Assembly: GCF_030246885.1 (NCBI RefSeq)
Contig: NZ_CP126739.1
Span: 3,100,001 to 3,164,000, forward strand
DNA from: Microbacterium sp. zg-B185
Lineage (GTDB): Bacteria > Actinomycetota > Actinomycetes > Actinomycetales > Microbacteriaceae
DNA length: 64,000 nucleotides
Direction of reading: 5' to 3'
Numbering within the stretch: position 1 is the stretch's first letter; each line of letters starts with the position of its first letter. This document shows, one piece after another, positions 16,554 through 24,852 of this stretch. The notes under the pieces were generated by a model. It worked only from the letters and a program-made list of their open reading frames with translations, was not told where the DNA came from and ran no database searches. Both the position numbers and the translations under genes were made by a program.

Positions 16554-19500
16554 TTACGGGGTGATCTGCACGACGCCGAAGTCGTTCTCGGCGGCGGTGC
16601 GGTAGAGCAGCAACAGCCCGGTCTGCGTGGAAGGCGCCGTGGAACCGGTCGCCTGGACGGCGACGGTGGCCCGCCCCTTCGCCGGGACGGTGACGGTTCC
16701 GGTCGGGGTGTACTTCGCCTCGCCCCACGTGTACGTCTGATCCTCGATGGCGTCCGTCTGTGCGCCGCTGAAGTAGTTGTCGTACGCGTAGACGCTGTAT
16801 CCGAACGTCTGTCCGGGTGCGATGCCGAGCGCCTCCAGCGGCGCAGTGAAGATCTGCGTCGCCGAGTCGAACCCGCCATCCACGTAGAAGTACGCGGATG
16901 ACCCACCGGTGTTCAGGTCCGCGACGTAGACGGCCGTCTGCCCCGTGACACCGAACCCGCCGACCTCGGCGTTGTACAGGACGTAGTCGTCGGCCCCATC
17001 GTTGTCCGCATCCACATAGATGTCGAACTCCGCCGGGTACGGCAGGACGGTGCGGCGATCGTAGGTCGCGACGGCGAACTGAACCGTCCCGCCCCCGCCG
17101 TCGCGCACACCGACCGCGGCCAGGTCGATGACGGCGGCGTTGCTGCCGGGCGAACCGGGCTCCCCCGGAGCGGGGTCGGGGTACTCCGGGCTGGTGCCGG
17201 TCAGGGCGAACAGCTCCACGTCGCCGGCCGCGACCAGCGAGCTGTTCTTCAGCTTGAGCGAACCGTCGCCGGACTTCTTGAGCTTGACCGTCGAATCCGC
17301 GCTCACCTCGGCGGCCTTCTTCGGCAGCACGGTCCAGCCGACCTTCACGCTGTCCACGTCGGAGGTGGCGGTGATCCAGCCGTCGAACTCCGGGCCGTTC
17401 AGCAGCGAGCCGTCCCCGCCAGTCGCGCCGACGCTGTCGAACGGCCAGTCCGGCAGTTTCGAGGCGTCGATGCTGACCAGCACCTTGACCGTCTGCGTCT
17501 TGCCCTTCGGAACGATCACGTTCTCCGGAGCGGTGCGGATGGTGACCGCGCCGGTGGCCCGATCCGCCTCGTCGCGGTAGCTGACCGCGAACGCGTACCT
17601 GAGATTCTCGTCCGAGGTGTTGGTGAGCGTGAGCTCGACGTCGGTCTTGTACACCTTCGTCACGGACGGGATGCCCAGCCCGACGTTGCCGCCCGTTCCG
17701 GCGGTGGCCAGCACGCCGACCGCGTCGGCGGAGGGCGCAACTCGGACCTCGCCGGCACCGACCCGCGAGATCGGAGTGGTGATGAAGCCGTCTGCGGTGG
17801 GAGTGCGGTTCGTGTTGTCCGCACCGTTGAGCAGACGTGCCTTGATGACCGCGGGGGTCGCACCCTCGAACTTGTCGAGCAGCAGTGCAGCCGCACCGGA
17901 CACGACCGGTGCCGCGCCGGAGGTGCCGCCGAAGTTGGTCTCCTCAGTGGCGGTGCCAGTCTCGGCCGACAGCCACGCGCCTGGCGCCCCGATGTCGGGC
18001 TTCGCGCGCTGACCGTCGATCGTGGTGCCACGGCTGGAGGTGCCGACGATCGTGTTGGTCAGAGCGACCGCGTCCGCCGGGTCGATGGTCACGCTCGCGG
18101 CGCCGTCCTGGATGAGCCGCAGGCCGGTCGCCTGCGAGATGCTGAAGGTCGGAACGACGACCGGGACGGCGCTGCCGAAGCTGAAGCTGGGCGGGTCGCC
18201 GGGGGCGTTGTTGTAGATGATGACCGCGCTGGCGCCGGCATCCTGAGCGAACACCGCCTTGTCCGACACGTTGCACCCTCCGCGCTGGACCAGCGCGACA
18301 GCCCCGCCGGGGAAGGACGCGAACGCCTCGGCCGAGCAGCCGACGCCGCCCTCATCGGTCGGCCGGGCCAGCGGCCCGGTGACCACGGACGTCGGCGCCG
18401 GCGACCAGGTCTGCAGGACCGCGTTGGTGATCGCCGGACCGGCGTCCGGCTTGATCACCCACTGCCGATCATCCGGAAGAGCAGTCTGCGCGACACTGAT
18501 CACGCCGGCTGCCGAAGACGGTGACCCGACGATGAACGGCCGGTCCGCGGAGTTGCCGGCCGAGACCACGACCACCACGCCGGCGTTCACCAGGTTGTCG
18601 GCGGTCGTCGTGGAATCATCCTGCTCCTGCCCGTACGAGGAGCCCAGCGACATGTTGACCACGTCGACGGCGTCCGAGATGTCGCCGTCGCCATTGGGAT
18701 CCAGCGACCAGTCCATCCCGAGCAGCATCGCCACGCCGTCGCACGAGGTGGACACGGATGAGCAGACCTTGACGGCGTAGAGATCCGTGCCCGGCGCGAT
18801 GCCCAGGTGGCTCCCGTCGGCACTGCGGCCGCCGATGATGTCGGCGACGTGCGTTCCGTGGCCGGCGTCCGAACCCGCGTCGATCGGGTTCGGGTCGGTG
18901 ACCGCGGGGCCGTTCGGCCACTCCCCGCCGACGAAGTCGATTCCACCCTTGACCTTCGGCGCGTCCGGTCCGAACAGCGTCGCGCATACGCCGACCGGGG
19001 CGGCCGCCGCGCCTGCGAAGCACTCGTCGGTGATCGCCAGATCACCCGGGCCGCCGAGGTTCGCGTGCGTGTAGTCGATGCCGGAGTCCAGCACGGCGAC
19101 CTTCACGCCGGTTCCGTCGAAACCGGCCTCATGCAGCGGCCGCGCCTGCACGTAGTCGATCGCCTGGGCGAGGCTGCCGGACTGGGCATCCTCCGCCGGG
19201 GTGGCGTGGGTCTCATAGGTGCGGATCGGCCTGACCGACAGCACGTTGGGCAGCGCCGCGATGTCCGCGAGCGCGGCCGCGTCCACCGACAGCACCACCA
19301 GGTTGGCCGCCAGGTCGGTGCGGCCCAGTTCGGTGACGCCGAGGCCGCTCGCTTCGGCGAGGAACTGGTCCTGCTGGGCGGCGACCTTGTCTTTCTGGGC
19401 GAGCTGATCGGCCTGGCCCGGCACATTGCCCTCCGCGAGGGCGCCCTCAGGGAGCGACTCGGCGATCGCGGGCTCCGCGAGCCGCACGCTGACCTGGACC

Positions 19501-19697
19501 GTTCCGCTGGCCCTGCGCAGCGAGTCCGCGAGCCCGCGCGGACCTGGGGAGGTCGATCCGTCGTCGGTGACCGCGTCCGGCAGAGTGGGTGGCGATATCG
19601 GGTCGTCTGCCCACGCCGCGGAGGAGCCGAAGACGAGGGCGGGGACGGCGACCGCGGCGACGAGACCGGTGACGAGCGTGCGGAGGCGACGGTTCAT
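16554..19697 (-). CDS. Secreted subtilisin-like serine protease (S8)
   Basis: A 1047-residue exported protease. Residues 1-30 form a signal peptide ending Ala-Trp-Ala. Residues about 65-165 look like an I9-type propeptide, and the peptidase S8 domain follows. The triad is complete: Asp204 in VAVLDSGIDYTH, His283 in GHGTHVADIIGG and Ser593 in GGTSGAAPVVSG, with the oxyanion Asn in VSAGNSADRP. A protease-associated domain (about residues 450-540, around VALVQRGGCNVSDKAVFAQD) is inserted between His and Ser. The C-terminal 400 residues are beta-rich Fn3-like and end without a sortase signal, so the enzyme is probably released. It is monocistronic with a terminator on its 3' side and a likely role in extracellular protein degradation. 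Confidence 0.95.
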   Translation of the reverse strand: MNRRLRTLVTGLVAAVAVPALVFGSSAAWADDPISPPTLPDAVTDDGSTSPGPRGLADSLRRASGTVQVSVRLAEPAIAESLPEGALAEGNVPGQADQLAQKDKVAAQQDQFLAEASGLGVTELGRTDLAANLVVLSVDAAALADIAALPNVLSVRPIRTYETHATPAEDAQSGSLAQAIDYVQARPLHEAGFDGTGVKVAVLDSGIDYTHANLGGPGDLAITDECFAGAAAAPVGVCATLFGPDAPKVKGGIDFVGGEWPNGPAVTDPNPIDAGSDAGHGTHVADIIGGRSADGSHLGIAPGTDLYAVKVCSSVSTSCDGVAMLLGMDWSLDPNGDGDISDAVDVVNMSLGSSYGQEQDDSTTTADNLVNAGVVVVVSAGNSADRPFIVGSPSSAAGVISVAQTALPDDRQWVIKPDAGPAITNAVLQTWSPAPTSVVTGPLARPTDEGGVGCSAEAFASFPGGAVALVQRGGCNVSDKAVFAQDAGASAVIIYNNAPGDPPSFSFGSAVPVVVPTFSISQATGLRLIQDGAASVTIDPADAVALTNTIVGTSSRGTTIDGQRAKPDIGAPGAWLSAETGTATEETNFGGTSGAAPVVSGAAALLLDKFEGATPAVIKARLLNGADNTNRTPTADGFITTPISRVGAGEVRVAPSADAVGVLATAGTGGNVGLGIPSVTKVYKTDVELTLTNTSDENLRYAFAVSYRDEADRATGAVTIRTAPENVIVPKGKTQTVKVLVSIDASKLPDWPFDSVGATGGDGSLLNGPEFDGWITATSDVDSVKVGWTVLPKKAAEVSADSTVKLKKSGDGSLKLKNSSLVAAGDVELFALTGTSPEYPDPAPGEPGSPGSNAAVIDLAAVGVRDGGGGTVQFAVATYDRRTVLPYPAEFDIYVDADNDGADDYVLYNAEVGGFGVTGQTAVYVADLNTGGSSAYFYVDGGFDSATQIFTAPLEALGIAPGQTFGYSVYAYDNYFSGAQTDAIEDQTYTWGEAKYTPTGTVTVPAKGRATVAVQATGSTAPSTQTGLLLLYRTAAENDFGVVQITP

Positions 19698-19873
19698 GAC
19701 ACTCCCGGGGGTTGAGGTCGTGACGACCCGAATCGAACGGCCTCGTCCGAGTCGCGGCTGCCAGGCAGCGGCACGAGTCTATGTGCGCCTCCGGCGACAA
19801 GGCAATGCGTTTTCGGCTCCGGTCCACGGCGTCCGGCAGCGCGACGCATGCGCCCTGGGCGCACCACGACGAC

Positions 19874-19908
19874 GGCAGGGTCGGAGCATCGGATGCTCCG
19901 GCCCTGCC
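19874..19908. terminator. Terminator hairpin after msrA
   Basis: GGCAGGGTCGGAGCATC (19874-19890) pairs with its near complement (19892-19908), giving a stem of about 14 pairs with one G-T pair and a small loop. It lies 14 bases beyond the msrA stop. The remaining bases up to the subtilase start hold only its probable promoter, with a TAGACT-like -10 near 19780. Confidence 0.65.
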
Positions 19909-19921
19909 TTGCACACTGCGA

Positions 19922-20467
19922 CTAGACGGTCGTGGCCGCGTCGCGCTTGGGCAGCACCCAACCGGGCCGCACGAAGTGGCACGTGTAGCCGTGCGGGATC
20001 CGCTGCAGGTAGTCCTGGTGCTCGGGCTCGGCCTCCCAGAACGGGCCGGCCGGCTCGATGGTGGTGACGGCCTTGGCGGGCCAGAGCCCGGAGGCGTCCA
20101 CGTCGGCGATCGTCTCGCGGGCGATCTCCTCCTGCTCGGGTGTGAGCGGGAAGATGGCCGAGCGATAGCTGGATCCGATGTCATTGCCCTGCCGGTTCAA
20201 TGTCGACGGGTCGTGGATCTGGAAGAAGAACGCCAGGATGTCGCGGTACGAGGTCTGGCTGGGGTCGAAGACGATCTCCACCGCCTCGGCGTGACCGGGA
20301 TGGTTGCGGTACGTCGCGTGGTCGTTGCTGCCGCCGGTGTAGCCCACGCGCGTGTCCAGCACGCCGGGCTGCTTGCGGATGAGGTCCTCGACACCCCAGA
20401 AACAGCCGCCGGCGAGTACGGCCGTCTCGGTGCCGGGGGTCCGGGTGATGGTGCCTGAATCGGTCAT
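19922..20467 (-). CDS. msrA: Peptide methionine sulfoxide reductase A
   Basis: A 181-residue MsrA that reduces methionine-S-sulfoxide in proteins using thioredoxin. The catalytic motif GGCFWGVED is at residues 20-28 with Cys22. The central Glu-rich [11 protein letters not shown] strand and [14 protein letters not shown] are present, and the Cys in YTCHF near the C-terminus may be the resolving cysteine. Its ATG overlaps the TGA of msrB (20464-20467), so the two repair enzymes are co-translated, covering both sulfoxide stereoisomers. Confidence 0.96.
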   Translation of the reverse strand: MTDSGTITRTPGTETAVLAGGCFWGVEDLIRKQPGVLDTRVGYTGGSNDHATYRNHPGHAEAVEIVFDPSQTSYRDILAFFFQIHDPSTLNRQGNDIGSSYRSAIFPLTPEQEEIARETIADVDASGLWPAKAVTTIEPAGPFWEAEPEHQDYLQRIPHGYTCHFVRPGWVLPKRDAATTV

Positions 20468-20934
20468 GATGCGTTCTCCTGATTGGTGGTGTCCTCGAAG
20501 AGCCTCCGGTAGTCACCGTAGCCCTGCTCGTCCAGGTCTGCGACGGGCACGAACCGCAGCGCCGCGGAGTTCATGCAGTAGCGCATGCCCCCGGCATCCC
20601 TCGGTCCGTCGTCGAAGAGGTGACCGAGGTGGCTGTCGGCGCCGGCTGAACGCACCTCGGTGCGCTTCATCCACAGCGTCCGGTCGACCTTCTCGGTGAC
20701 GGCGTGCGCGTCGATCGGACGCGTGAAGCTGGGCCATCCGGTGCCGCTGTCGTACTTGTCCGTCGATGAGAACAGCGGCTGACCCGAGACGACGTCCACG
20801 TAGATGCCCGCCTCGTGGTTGTTCCAGTACTCGTTGCGGAACGGCGGCTCGGTGCCGTCGTCCTGGGTGACCCGGTACTGAGCGGGTGTGAGGCGACTGA
20901 GAGCATCCGCAGTCGCACGGTAGTCCTGTGACAC
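20464..20934 (-). CDS. msrB: Peptide methionine sulfoxide reductase B, single-cysteine form
   Basis: A 156-residue MsrB acting on methionine-R-sulfoxide. The [16 protein letters not shown] and [11 protein letters not shown] motifs are present with the catalytic Cys at residue 120. It is the only cysteine in the protein. The two CxxC zinc pairs are absent, and the position often holding a resolving Cys (SGCGWPSF in other enzymes) is Thr here. Reduction must therefore go directly through an external thiol. A strong GGAGG precedes the GTG start. It is the first gene of the msrBA pair, divergent from the NhaA fusion gene. Confidence 0.95.
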   Translation of the reverse strand: MSQDYRATADALSRLTPAQYRVTQDDGTEPPFRNEYWNNHEAGIYVDVVSGQPLFSSTDKYDSGTGWPSFTRPIDAHAVTEKVDRTLWMKRTEVRSAGADSHLGHLFDDGPRDAGGMRYCMNSAALRFVPVADLDEQGYGDYRRLFEDTTNQENAS

Positions 20935-21051
20935 GTTTCCTCCTCGTGTGACGCGGCTGGCTGCAGCGTCGTAGAGAAGAACAGACGTCGGGGCGGTTTT
21001 GGTCCCGCAAAGCTGGGAGCGGGCCGTGAGTTGCCACGGACCCGAGGGCGG

Positions 21052-21071
21052 GAATTCGGATCACCGAATTC
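21052..21071. promoter_or_regulatory. Palindrome between divergent msrB and nhaA fusion
   Basis: GAATTCGG-ATCA-CCGAATTC has perfect 8-base arms around four bases. It lies in the 177-base gap between the divergent msrBA operon and the NhaA-DsbA gene, 41 bases upstream of the latter. It is a candidate operator shared by both, although no regulator gene is adjacent. Confidence 0.45.
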
Positions 21072-21111
21072 GACTTGTCGCAGTAGTGGCAGCCGAGGAG
21101 AATGCACACAA

Positions 21112-23001
21112 ATGTCCGACGTGACCCGCACCCAGTCGACTCCGAATCCCGAACCCGCCGAGCAGCGCTCGCGCACTCGGCGCTCGATCGCGGAGAAGGT
21201 CGGGGCGCTGGGGCAGACCCGCATCGGAGCGCTGCTGCTCCTGATCGCGACGGTGGCCGCGGTGGTCTGGGCCAACGTCGCCTCGGGCTCGTACGAGACG
21301 CTCTGGGAGACGCACCTGACCGTCGGAGTGGCTGACCTGCAACTCGATTTCACGCTGCATGCGATGGTGAACGACGCCCTCATGGCCATCTTCTTCTTCA
21401 CGGTGGGACTCGAGGTGCGGCGGGAGTTCGCGATCGGCGAGCTGACCAGCTGGTCCCGGGCTCTGGTGCCGGTCATCGCCGCCGTCGCCGGCCTCGTGGT
21501 GCCCGCGCTGCTGTTCCTGTTCATCGCGGCCGGATCCGGCTACGAGAGCGCCTGGGGCATCGTCATCTCGACCGACACGGCGTTCCTCGTCGGCGCTCTC
21601 GCGCTGATCGGACCGCGCGTTCCCGGCCGGCTGAGGGTATTCCTGCTGACCCTCGCCGTGGTGGATGACATCGGCGCCCTGAGCATCATCGCCCTCGTCT
21701 ACACCGAGAACTTCAACCCGGTGCCGCTGCTGATCGCCGCGGCAGGACTGACCGGGGTCTACTTCACGCGGTACCTGCGTGGCGGGCGCGGGCCGGTCTA
21801 CGCGACCCTGGCCGTCATCGTGTGGCTGGCCTTCCTGGCATCCGGCGTGCACCCCACCCTGGCCGGTGTCGCCATCGCCCTTCTGGTGCCGGTCTACCGC
21901 CCCGACCGCCGCGACGTGGAGCATGCGCTGGATCTGGCGCGCACCTTCCGCCAGTCGCCCAACACCCAGTACGCGCGGGCGGCGGCGAACAGCCTGCGCG
22001 AGTCGATCTCCATCAATGAGCGGCTGCAGTCCGCGTACGCTCCGTACGTCGCGTACGTCATCCTCCCCCTGTTCGCCCTGGCGAACGCGGGGGTCCTGCT
22101 CAGCCCCGAGATCCTCGCCGGCGCGATGAACTCCCCGCTGACGTGGGGCATCGTCATCGGCCTGGTGGCGGGCAAGTTCCTGGGCGTGTTCGGCTCCACC
22201 GCCATCCTGCGCCTGCTCCGCCTGGGCGAATTCGGCCCGGGCCTGACCCTCGACCGCATCGCGGGCGGAGCGGCACTGTGCGGCATCGGGTTCACCATCT
22301 CGCTGTTCATCGTCGACCTGGCCATCGACGACGACGCAGCGCAGAACGAGGCGCGCGTGGGCGTGCTGGCGGCATCCGTGCTCGCCTTCATCATCGCGAC
22401 CCTCATCTTCCGCCTCTCCGACGCCATCCACCCCGACACACAGTCGGGCCAGACCCTGCTGCGACCCGTCGACCCGCAGCGCGACCACGTGTTCGGCGTC
22501 GCGGATGCGCCGTACACGATCGTGGAGTACGGCGATTTCCAGTGCGGCTTCTGCCTCAAGGCCTCAGGTTCCATCCAGGAGGTGCACGGCCAGCTCGGCG
22601 ACCGGCTCCGTTACGTCTGGCGCCACGCTCCGCTCACGTCCGTGCATCCGAACGCCCTGGCCGGGGCGGAGGCGGCTGAAGCGGCATCCCTGCAGGGCAA
22701 GTTCTTCGATTTCGAGCGGGGGCTGTTCGCCGACCAGGAGAACCAGCGCCCGTCCGACATCATCCGCCTCGCGCGGCGACTCGGGCTGGACATGCCGAAG
22801 TTCGAGCGCGACCTCACCTCCCCCGAAGTCACGGGCCGCGTGCGCGACGACATGCTGGATGCCGAGGCGATGGGCATCAGCTCGGTCCCCACTCTGTTCA
22901 TCAACGGTCGCCGCCACACCGGTCCCTACGACGCCCAGTCCCTCATCCGCGCTCTCGAGCAGTCCGAGCAGGAACCACAGCCCACCACCCCTTCCCGCTA
23001 G
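21112..23001 (+). CDS. nhaA: NhaA Na+/H+ antiporter fused to DsbA-like thioredoxin domain
   Basis: A 629-residue fusion. Residues about 30-440 are an NhaA antiporter with 11-12 membrane segments and the ion-binding aspartates in STDTAFLVGAL and VVDDIGAL. Residues about 455-620 are a DsbA-like thioredoxin fold with the CGFC active site (Cys478 and Cys481) and the cis-Pro loop SSVPTLFING. The fusion type is known from actinobacteria, but its role is unclear. If NhaA topology holds, both termini are cytoplasmic, so the thiol domain would be intracellular. I chose the ATG at 21112 (GAGGAG 11 bases upstream); upstream codons look non-coding. The flavoprotein gene follows after 24 bases. Confidence 0.93.
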   Translation: MSDVTRTQSTPNPEPAEQRSRTRRSIAEKVGALGQTRIGALLLLIATVAAVVWANVASGSYETLWETHLTVGVADLQLDFTLHAMVNDALMAIFFFTVGLEVRREFAIGELTSWSRALVPVIAAVAGLVVPALLFLFIAAGSGYESAWGIVISTDTAFLVGALALIGPRVPGRLRVFLLTLAVVDDIGALSIIALVYTENFNPVPLLIAAAGLTGVYFTRYLRGGRGPVYATLAVIVWLAFLASGVHPTLAGVAIALLVPVYRPDRRDVEHALDLARTFRQSPNTQYARAAANSLRESISINERLQSAYAPYVAYVILPLFALANAGVLLSPEILAGAMNSPLTWGIVIGLVAGKFLGVFGSTAILRLLRLGEFGPGLTLDRIAGGAALCGIGFTISLFIVDLAIDDDAAQNEARVGVLAASVLAFIIATLIFRLSDAIHPDTQSGQTLLRPVDPQRDHVFGVADAPYTIVEYGDFQCGFCLKASGSIQEVHGQLGDRLRYVWRHAPLTSVHPNALAGAEAAEAASLQGKFFDFERGLFADQENQRPSDIIRLARRLGLDMPKFERDLTSPEVTGRVRDDMLDAEAMGISSVPTLFINGRRHTGPYDAQSLIRALEQSEQEPQPTTPSR

Positions 23002-23025
23002 CGCGGGTACGGCCGAGACATTCTG

Positions 23026-24666
23026 GTGACCATGGAAGACGACGACAGCCCGGATCCGCTCCAGCGCCCCGAACTCACCGACGCCCAGTGGAACCGACTG
23101 CTGGATTTCGGGACACCCGAGGATGCCGGCGCCGGCGAGTACCTCTTCCGCTCGGGCGACCGCGGATACGACATGATCCTGGTCGAATCCGGCCGGATGG
23201 AGGTCGTGCGCGACTCGCTGTGGTGGCTCGAGGAAGCCGTGGTGGCCACGCCCGGCCCGCGCTCGTTCGTCGGCGAACTGGGCCTGCTCAACGGTCAGGG
23301 AGCGTTCCTCTCGGCGCGGATGACGGAGCCGGGACGCGTCCGGAGAGTCACCCGGACCGACCTGCGCAGGCTCATGAACGAGGACGACGAGCTGTGCGAC
23401 CTGATCCTGCACGCTCTCTGGGCGCGTCGCGAGTCGCTGCGCAAGGGGCCGGCGGCACTGACCCTCAAGCTGGTCGGCCCGACGTCCTCGCGCGACTTCC
23501 TCGCGCTGCGCAGGTTCGCGGAGCGGCTCGATCTGGTGCACTCCGCGATCGAGCTGCAGCCGGGTGAGCTGGGATCGCTCGCCGGCCACAGCATGACCGC
23601 CGACGACCTTCCGGTCGCGTTCATCCAGGGCGAGCCGATCACGCGCGCGACACCCGGGATGGTCGCCGAGCGCCTGGGGCTGAGCTACCAGGCCGACGGT
23701 GACGAGATCGTGGACCTCGTGGTGGTCGGCGGCGGTCCTGCCGGGCTGGCCGCCGCCATCTACGGCGCCTCGGAGGGGCTCAGCACAGTCCTGCTGGATG
23801 CTGTCGCCCCCGGCGGTCAGGCCGCGGCGACATCCCGCATCGAGAACTTCCTGGGCTTCCCCTTCGGCGTCAGCGGCCGTGACCTGATCGGTCAGGCCTC
23901 GCTGCAGGCCCTCAAGTTCGGCGTCCGCGTCTACGCGCCGTGCGAGGCCGTCAAGCTGGAACCCGCGGGCGACCTGCTCGATGTCACCCTCACCGACGGC
24001 CGAATCATCCGCACCCGCAGCGCGATCGTGACATCCGGTGCCGCCTACCGGCGCCTGGAGCTGGATCGCTGGTCGGATTTCGAGCGGGCCGGGATCTACT
24101 ACGCGGCAACGCAGCTGGAGCTGCGCCAGGTCATCGAAGCACCGGTCGTGGTGGTCGGCGGGGCCAACTCCGCGGGCCAGGCCGCCCTGTACCTTGCAGC
24201 CAACGGCTGTCCGGTGCGGCTGGTCGTGCGCGGTCGGGATCTCGGCGCCCGGATGTCGTCCTACCTGGTCGAACGCCTCATGGAGGACCCCCGGGTGGAG
24301 ATCCACACCGGATCCCGGGTGGTCGCACTGGACGGGCTGGAGGCCCTCGAGCGGGTCACCATCGACACCGTCGGCGATGTCGATGCCCGCGGACTGTTCT
24401 GCTTCATCGGCGCGGAGCCGGCGACCTCATGGCTGACGACGCTGGACCGCGATCAGGACGGGTTCATCCGCACCGGCACCGACGTCGCCGCCCAGACGCT
24501 GCAACAGTGGCAGCACCTGGGCCGGGAACCCCTGCCGTTCGAGACCTCCACGCCGCGGGTGTTCGCCGCCGGAGACGTGCGTCGCGGGTCCATGAAACGC
24601 GTGGCGGCGGCCGTCGGCGAAGGCTCCAGTGCGGTGGCATCGGTGCACCGCGCGCTCGCGAGCTGA
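23026..24666 (+). CDS. cNMP-binding domain fused to FAD-dependent oxidoreductase
   Basis: A 546-residue soluble protein. Residues about 15-135 form a cyclic-nucleotide-binding-type beta roll (YLFRSGDRGYDMILVESGRMEV, then a PRSFVGELGLLNGQ phosphate-cassette-like loop). Residues about 225-546 are a thioredoxin-reductase-like flavoprotein with FAD motif VVVGGGPAGLAAAIYGA, RIENFLGFP, NAD motif VVVGGANSAGQAALYLA and the FAAGDVRRGSMKRVA FAD loop. The redox CxxC of true thioredoxin reductases is replaced by AATQ, so it cannot work as a standard disulfide reductase. An ATG at 23032 is an alternative start. The short gap to the NhaA-DsbA gene suggests one transcript and related function. Confidence 0.9.
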   Translation: MTMEDDDSPDPLQRPELTDAQWNRLLDFGTPEDAGAGEYLFRSGDRGYDMILVESGRMEVVRDSLWWLEEAVVATPGPRSFVGELGLLNGQGAFLSARMTEPGRVRRVTRTDLRRLMNEDDELCDLILHALWARRESLRKGPAALTLKLVGPTSSRDFLALRRFAERLDLVHSAIELQPGELGSLAGHSMTADDLPVAFIQGEPITRATPGMVAERLGLSYQADGDEIVDLVVVGGGPAGLAAAIYGASEGLSTVLLDAVAPGGQAAATSRIENFLGFPFGVSGRDLIGQASLQALKFGVRVYAPCEAVKLEPAGDLLDVTLTDGRIIRTRSAIVTSGAAYRRLELDRWSDFERAGIYYAATQLELRQVIEAPVVVVGGANSAGQAALYLAANGCPVRLVVRGRDLGARMSSYLVERLMEDPRVEIHTGSRVVALDGLEALERVTIDTVGDVDARGLFCFIGAEPATSWLTTLDRDQDGFIRTGTDVAAQTLQQWQHLGREPLPFETSTPRVFAAGDVRRGSMKRVAAAVGEGSSAVASVHRALAS

Positions 24667-24736
24667 GCCGCGGCATCCGGTCGGCGTGCACGCAGCCGCG
24701 GGACGGATTCCCGTCGCGGACCCCGGCCGCAGCGGC

Positions 24737-24742
24737 TACTGT
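24737..24742 (+). promoter_or_regulatory. -10 hexamer of the Cys leader transcript
   Basis: TACTGT lies exactly six bases before the GTG of the leader peptide, so the transcript should start at or next to that codon. The palindrome GTGTACAC overlaps this point (24741-24748) and could bind a regulator. Confidence 0.6.
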
Positions 24743-24748
24743 GTACAC

Positions 24749-24775
24749 GTGCTGACCTGTCGTTGTTGTCGCTGA
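24749..24775 (+). CDS. Cysteine-rich leader peptide MLTCRCCR (putative attenuator)
   Basis: An eight-residue open reading frame (GTG CTG ACC TGT CGT TGT TGT CGC TGA) that encodes three cysteines among eight residues, all with the UGU codon, which is uncommon at this GC content. It starts six bases after a TACTGT -10 box, so it would be translated as a leaderless message. Its stop codon begins a perfect 7-bp hairpin (24773-24789). It lies 77 bases upstream of the cystathionine beta-synthase/gamma-synthase operon. Leaderless polycysteine short frames are known in mycobacteria as cysteine-responsive attenuators. I infer the same role here: slow decoding of Cys codons when cysteine is scarce would alter the downstream fold. 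Confidence 0.7.
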   Translation: MLTCRCCR

Positions 24776-24831
24776 GCGCTCCGCGCTCACCTCGACGACC
24801 CCCGACGATCCCCCGCGCCTCTGACGCGCGG
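24773..24831 (+). promoter_or_regulatory. Hairpins of the cysteine attenuator region
   Basis: TGAGCGC-TCC-GCGCTCA (24773-24789) is a perfect stem starting at the leader stop codon. CCGCGC (24813-24818) with GCGCGG (24826-24831) forms a second stem shortly before the synthase start at 24853. A ribosome stalled on the Cys codons at 24764-24769 would cover the left arm of the first stem. Which structure is the on-state cannot be decided by eye. Confidence 0.5.
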
Positions 24832-24852
24832 CCTCTCCCTCAGGACACCACC

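Noticed and set aside
23026..24666. True thioredoxin reductase
   Set aside because: The FAD and NAD motifs are present but the CxxC active site is replaced by AATQ, so the standard reaction is not possible.
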